Origin: Deltaproteobacteria bacterium
GTDB lineage: Bacteria > Desulfobacterota > Anaeroferrophillalia > Anaeroferrophillales > Tharpellaceae
Assembly (NCBI GenBank): GCA_030633185.1
Contig: DAOVTG010000131.1
Location: 1-7,010, forward strand
Direction of reading: 5' to 3'
DNA length: 7,010 bases
Shown here piece by piece: positions 6,567 to 7,010 of this stretch. Within the stretch, counting starts at the first letter, position 1. The number at the start of each line of letters is the position of its first letter. Below the pieces are notes generated by a model. It saw only the letters and a list, made by a program, of their open reading frames with translations, did not search any database and was not told the DNA's origin. Position numbers and translations under genes: made by a program.

Positions 6567-7010
6567 TCCGACATCGATTCTGGTCATCGGGGTTTCGGAG
6601 CATCCCAATAATCTGGCCCAGAATATTGTCGCTAATCTGATCGATTTCGGTTGGAACGGTGAACTCTATCTTTTTGGTAAGCAAGCCGGCGAATATCTCG
6701 GTTATCCGATTCACACCGAGATGACAGCGCTGCCGGATTCTATCGAGCTTGCGGTTATCCTGACTCCGGCGGCATCGGTGCCGGACTTGATGCGCTCCTG
6801 CATCGAGAAGAAAATTTACCGTATGGTGATTGAAAGCGGGGGCTTTAGTGAGTTTTCTCCGACTGGACGGGCTCTTGAAGAGGAGATTAAAACTTTAGCC
6901 GAAAAACATGGAGTTCGTTTTGTCGGCCCTAACGGGATCAGTATCATTAATCGACATAATGGTCTTTGCCTGCCTTTCATGCGACTTTCACCGGCCGAGA
7001 TCGTGCCGGG
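6550..7010 (+). CDS. CoA-binding (NDP-forming acyl-CoA synthetase-like) protein, 3' end outside the window
   Basis: The first 153 codons are visible and the frame is still open at the edge. The start MEKIFNPTSILVIGVSE matches the N-terminal Rossmann CoA-binding domain of the succinyl-CoA ligase alpha / NDP-forming acetyl-CoA synthetase superfamily. Further marks are NGELYLFG (37-44), ELAVILTPAASVPD (66-79), VIESGGFSE (93-101) and FVGPNGISIIN (124-134). Full family members cleave or form acyl-CoA thioesters with ADP or GDP through a phosphohistidine in a following ligase domain. That part is not in view, so catalysis cannot be confirmed and a stand-alone CoA-binding protein is possible. The usual GPNC box reads GPNG here, which I recall, unverified, as normal for a deltaproteobacterial subset. 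It overlaps uup by 17 bases in a different frame and is probably co-transcribed with it. Confidence 0.85.
   Translation, partial: MEKIFNPTSILVIGVSEHPNNLAQNIVANLIDFGWNGELYLFGKQAGEYLGYPIHTEMTALPDSIELAVILTPAASVPDLMRSCIEKKIYRMVIESGGFSEFSPTGRALEEEIKTLAEKHGVRFVGPNGISIINRHNGLCLPFMRLSPAEIVP

Overview
The window reads as ordinary chromosomal DNA of a Gram-negative bacterium, with every recognisable gene on the + strand. Base composition looks close to balanced. My best guess is the Desulfobacterota (former Deltaproteobacteria). This rests on remembered resemblance of three things: the 'SSWIRKMFEEG' aminotransferase, the GPNG-type CoA-binding protein, and the intergenic repeat beginning GATGGCGTCGTAAAAA. 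No sequence search was possible, so the placement is tentative.

Layout: 1-153 is a leader holding a perfect 20-bp palindrome and an AT-rich stretch. hemB (154-1122) encodes a zinc-type porphobilinogen synthase. The hemB-hisC gap (1123-1276) is almost filled by a 128-bp inverted-repeat element with MITE- or REP-like architecture. A tight three-gene run follows: hisC (1277-2347), a second fold-type I aminotransferase (2365-3546) and fabH (3565-4545), separated by only 17 and 18 bases. A strong hairpin with a T-rich tail lies at 4578-4627. The Uup-type ABC-F ATPase gene (4638-6566) starts 10 bases after that tail. It overlaps by 17 bases an acyl-CoA synthetase-like (NDP-forming family) gene that begins at 6550 and runs off the right edge.

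Functionally these are housekeeping genes: tetrapyrrole synthesis, histidine or aromatic amino-group transfer, a general aminotransferase, initiation of fatty acid synthesis, and a ribosome- or DNA-associated ATPase. They do not form one obvious pathway. The tight spacing suggests hisC-aminotransferase-fabH is one transcription unit and uup-CoA-binding gene another.

I do not see an undescribed multi-gene system. There is no CRISPR, phage, toxin-antitoxin or defence signature, and no tRNA or rRNA. The points most worth a second look are non-coding: the inverted-repeat element between hemB and hisC, and the terminator-like hairpin placed so close to the uup start that uup transcription probably has to pass through it.
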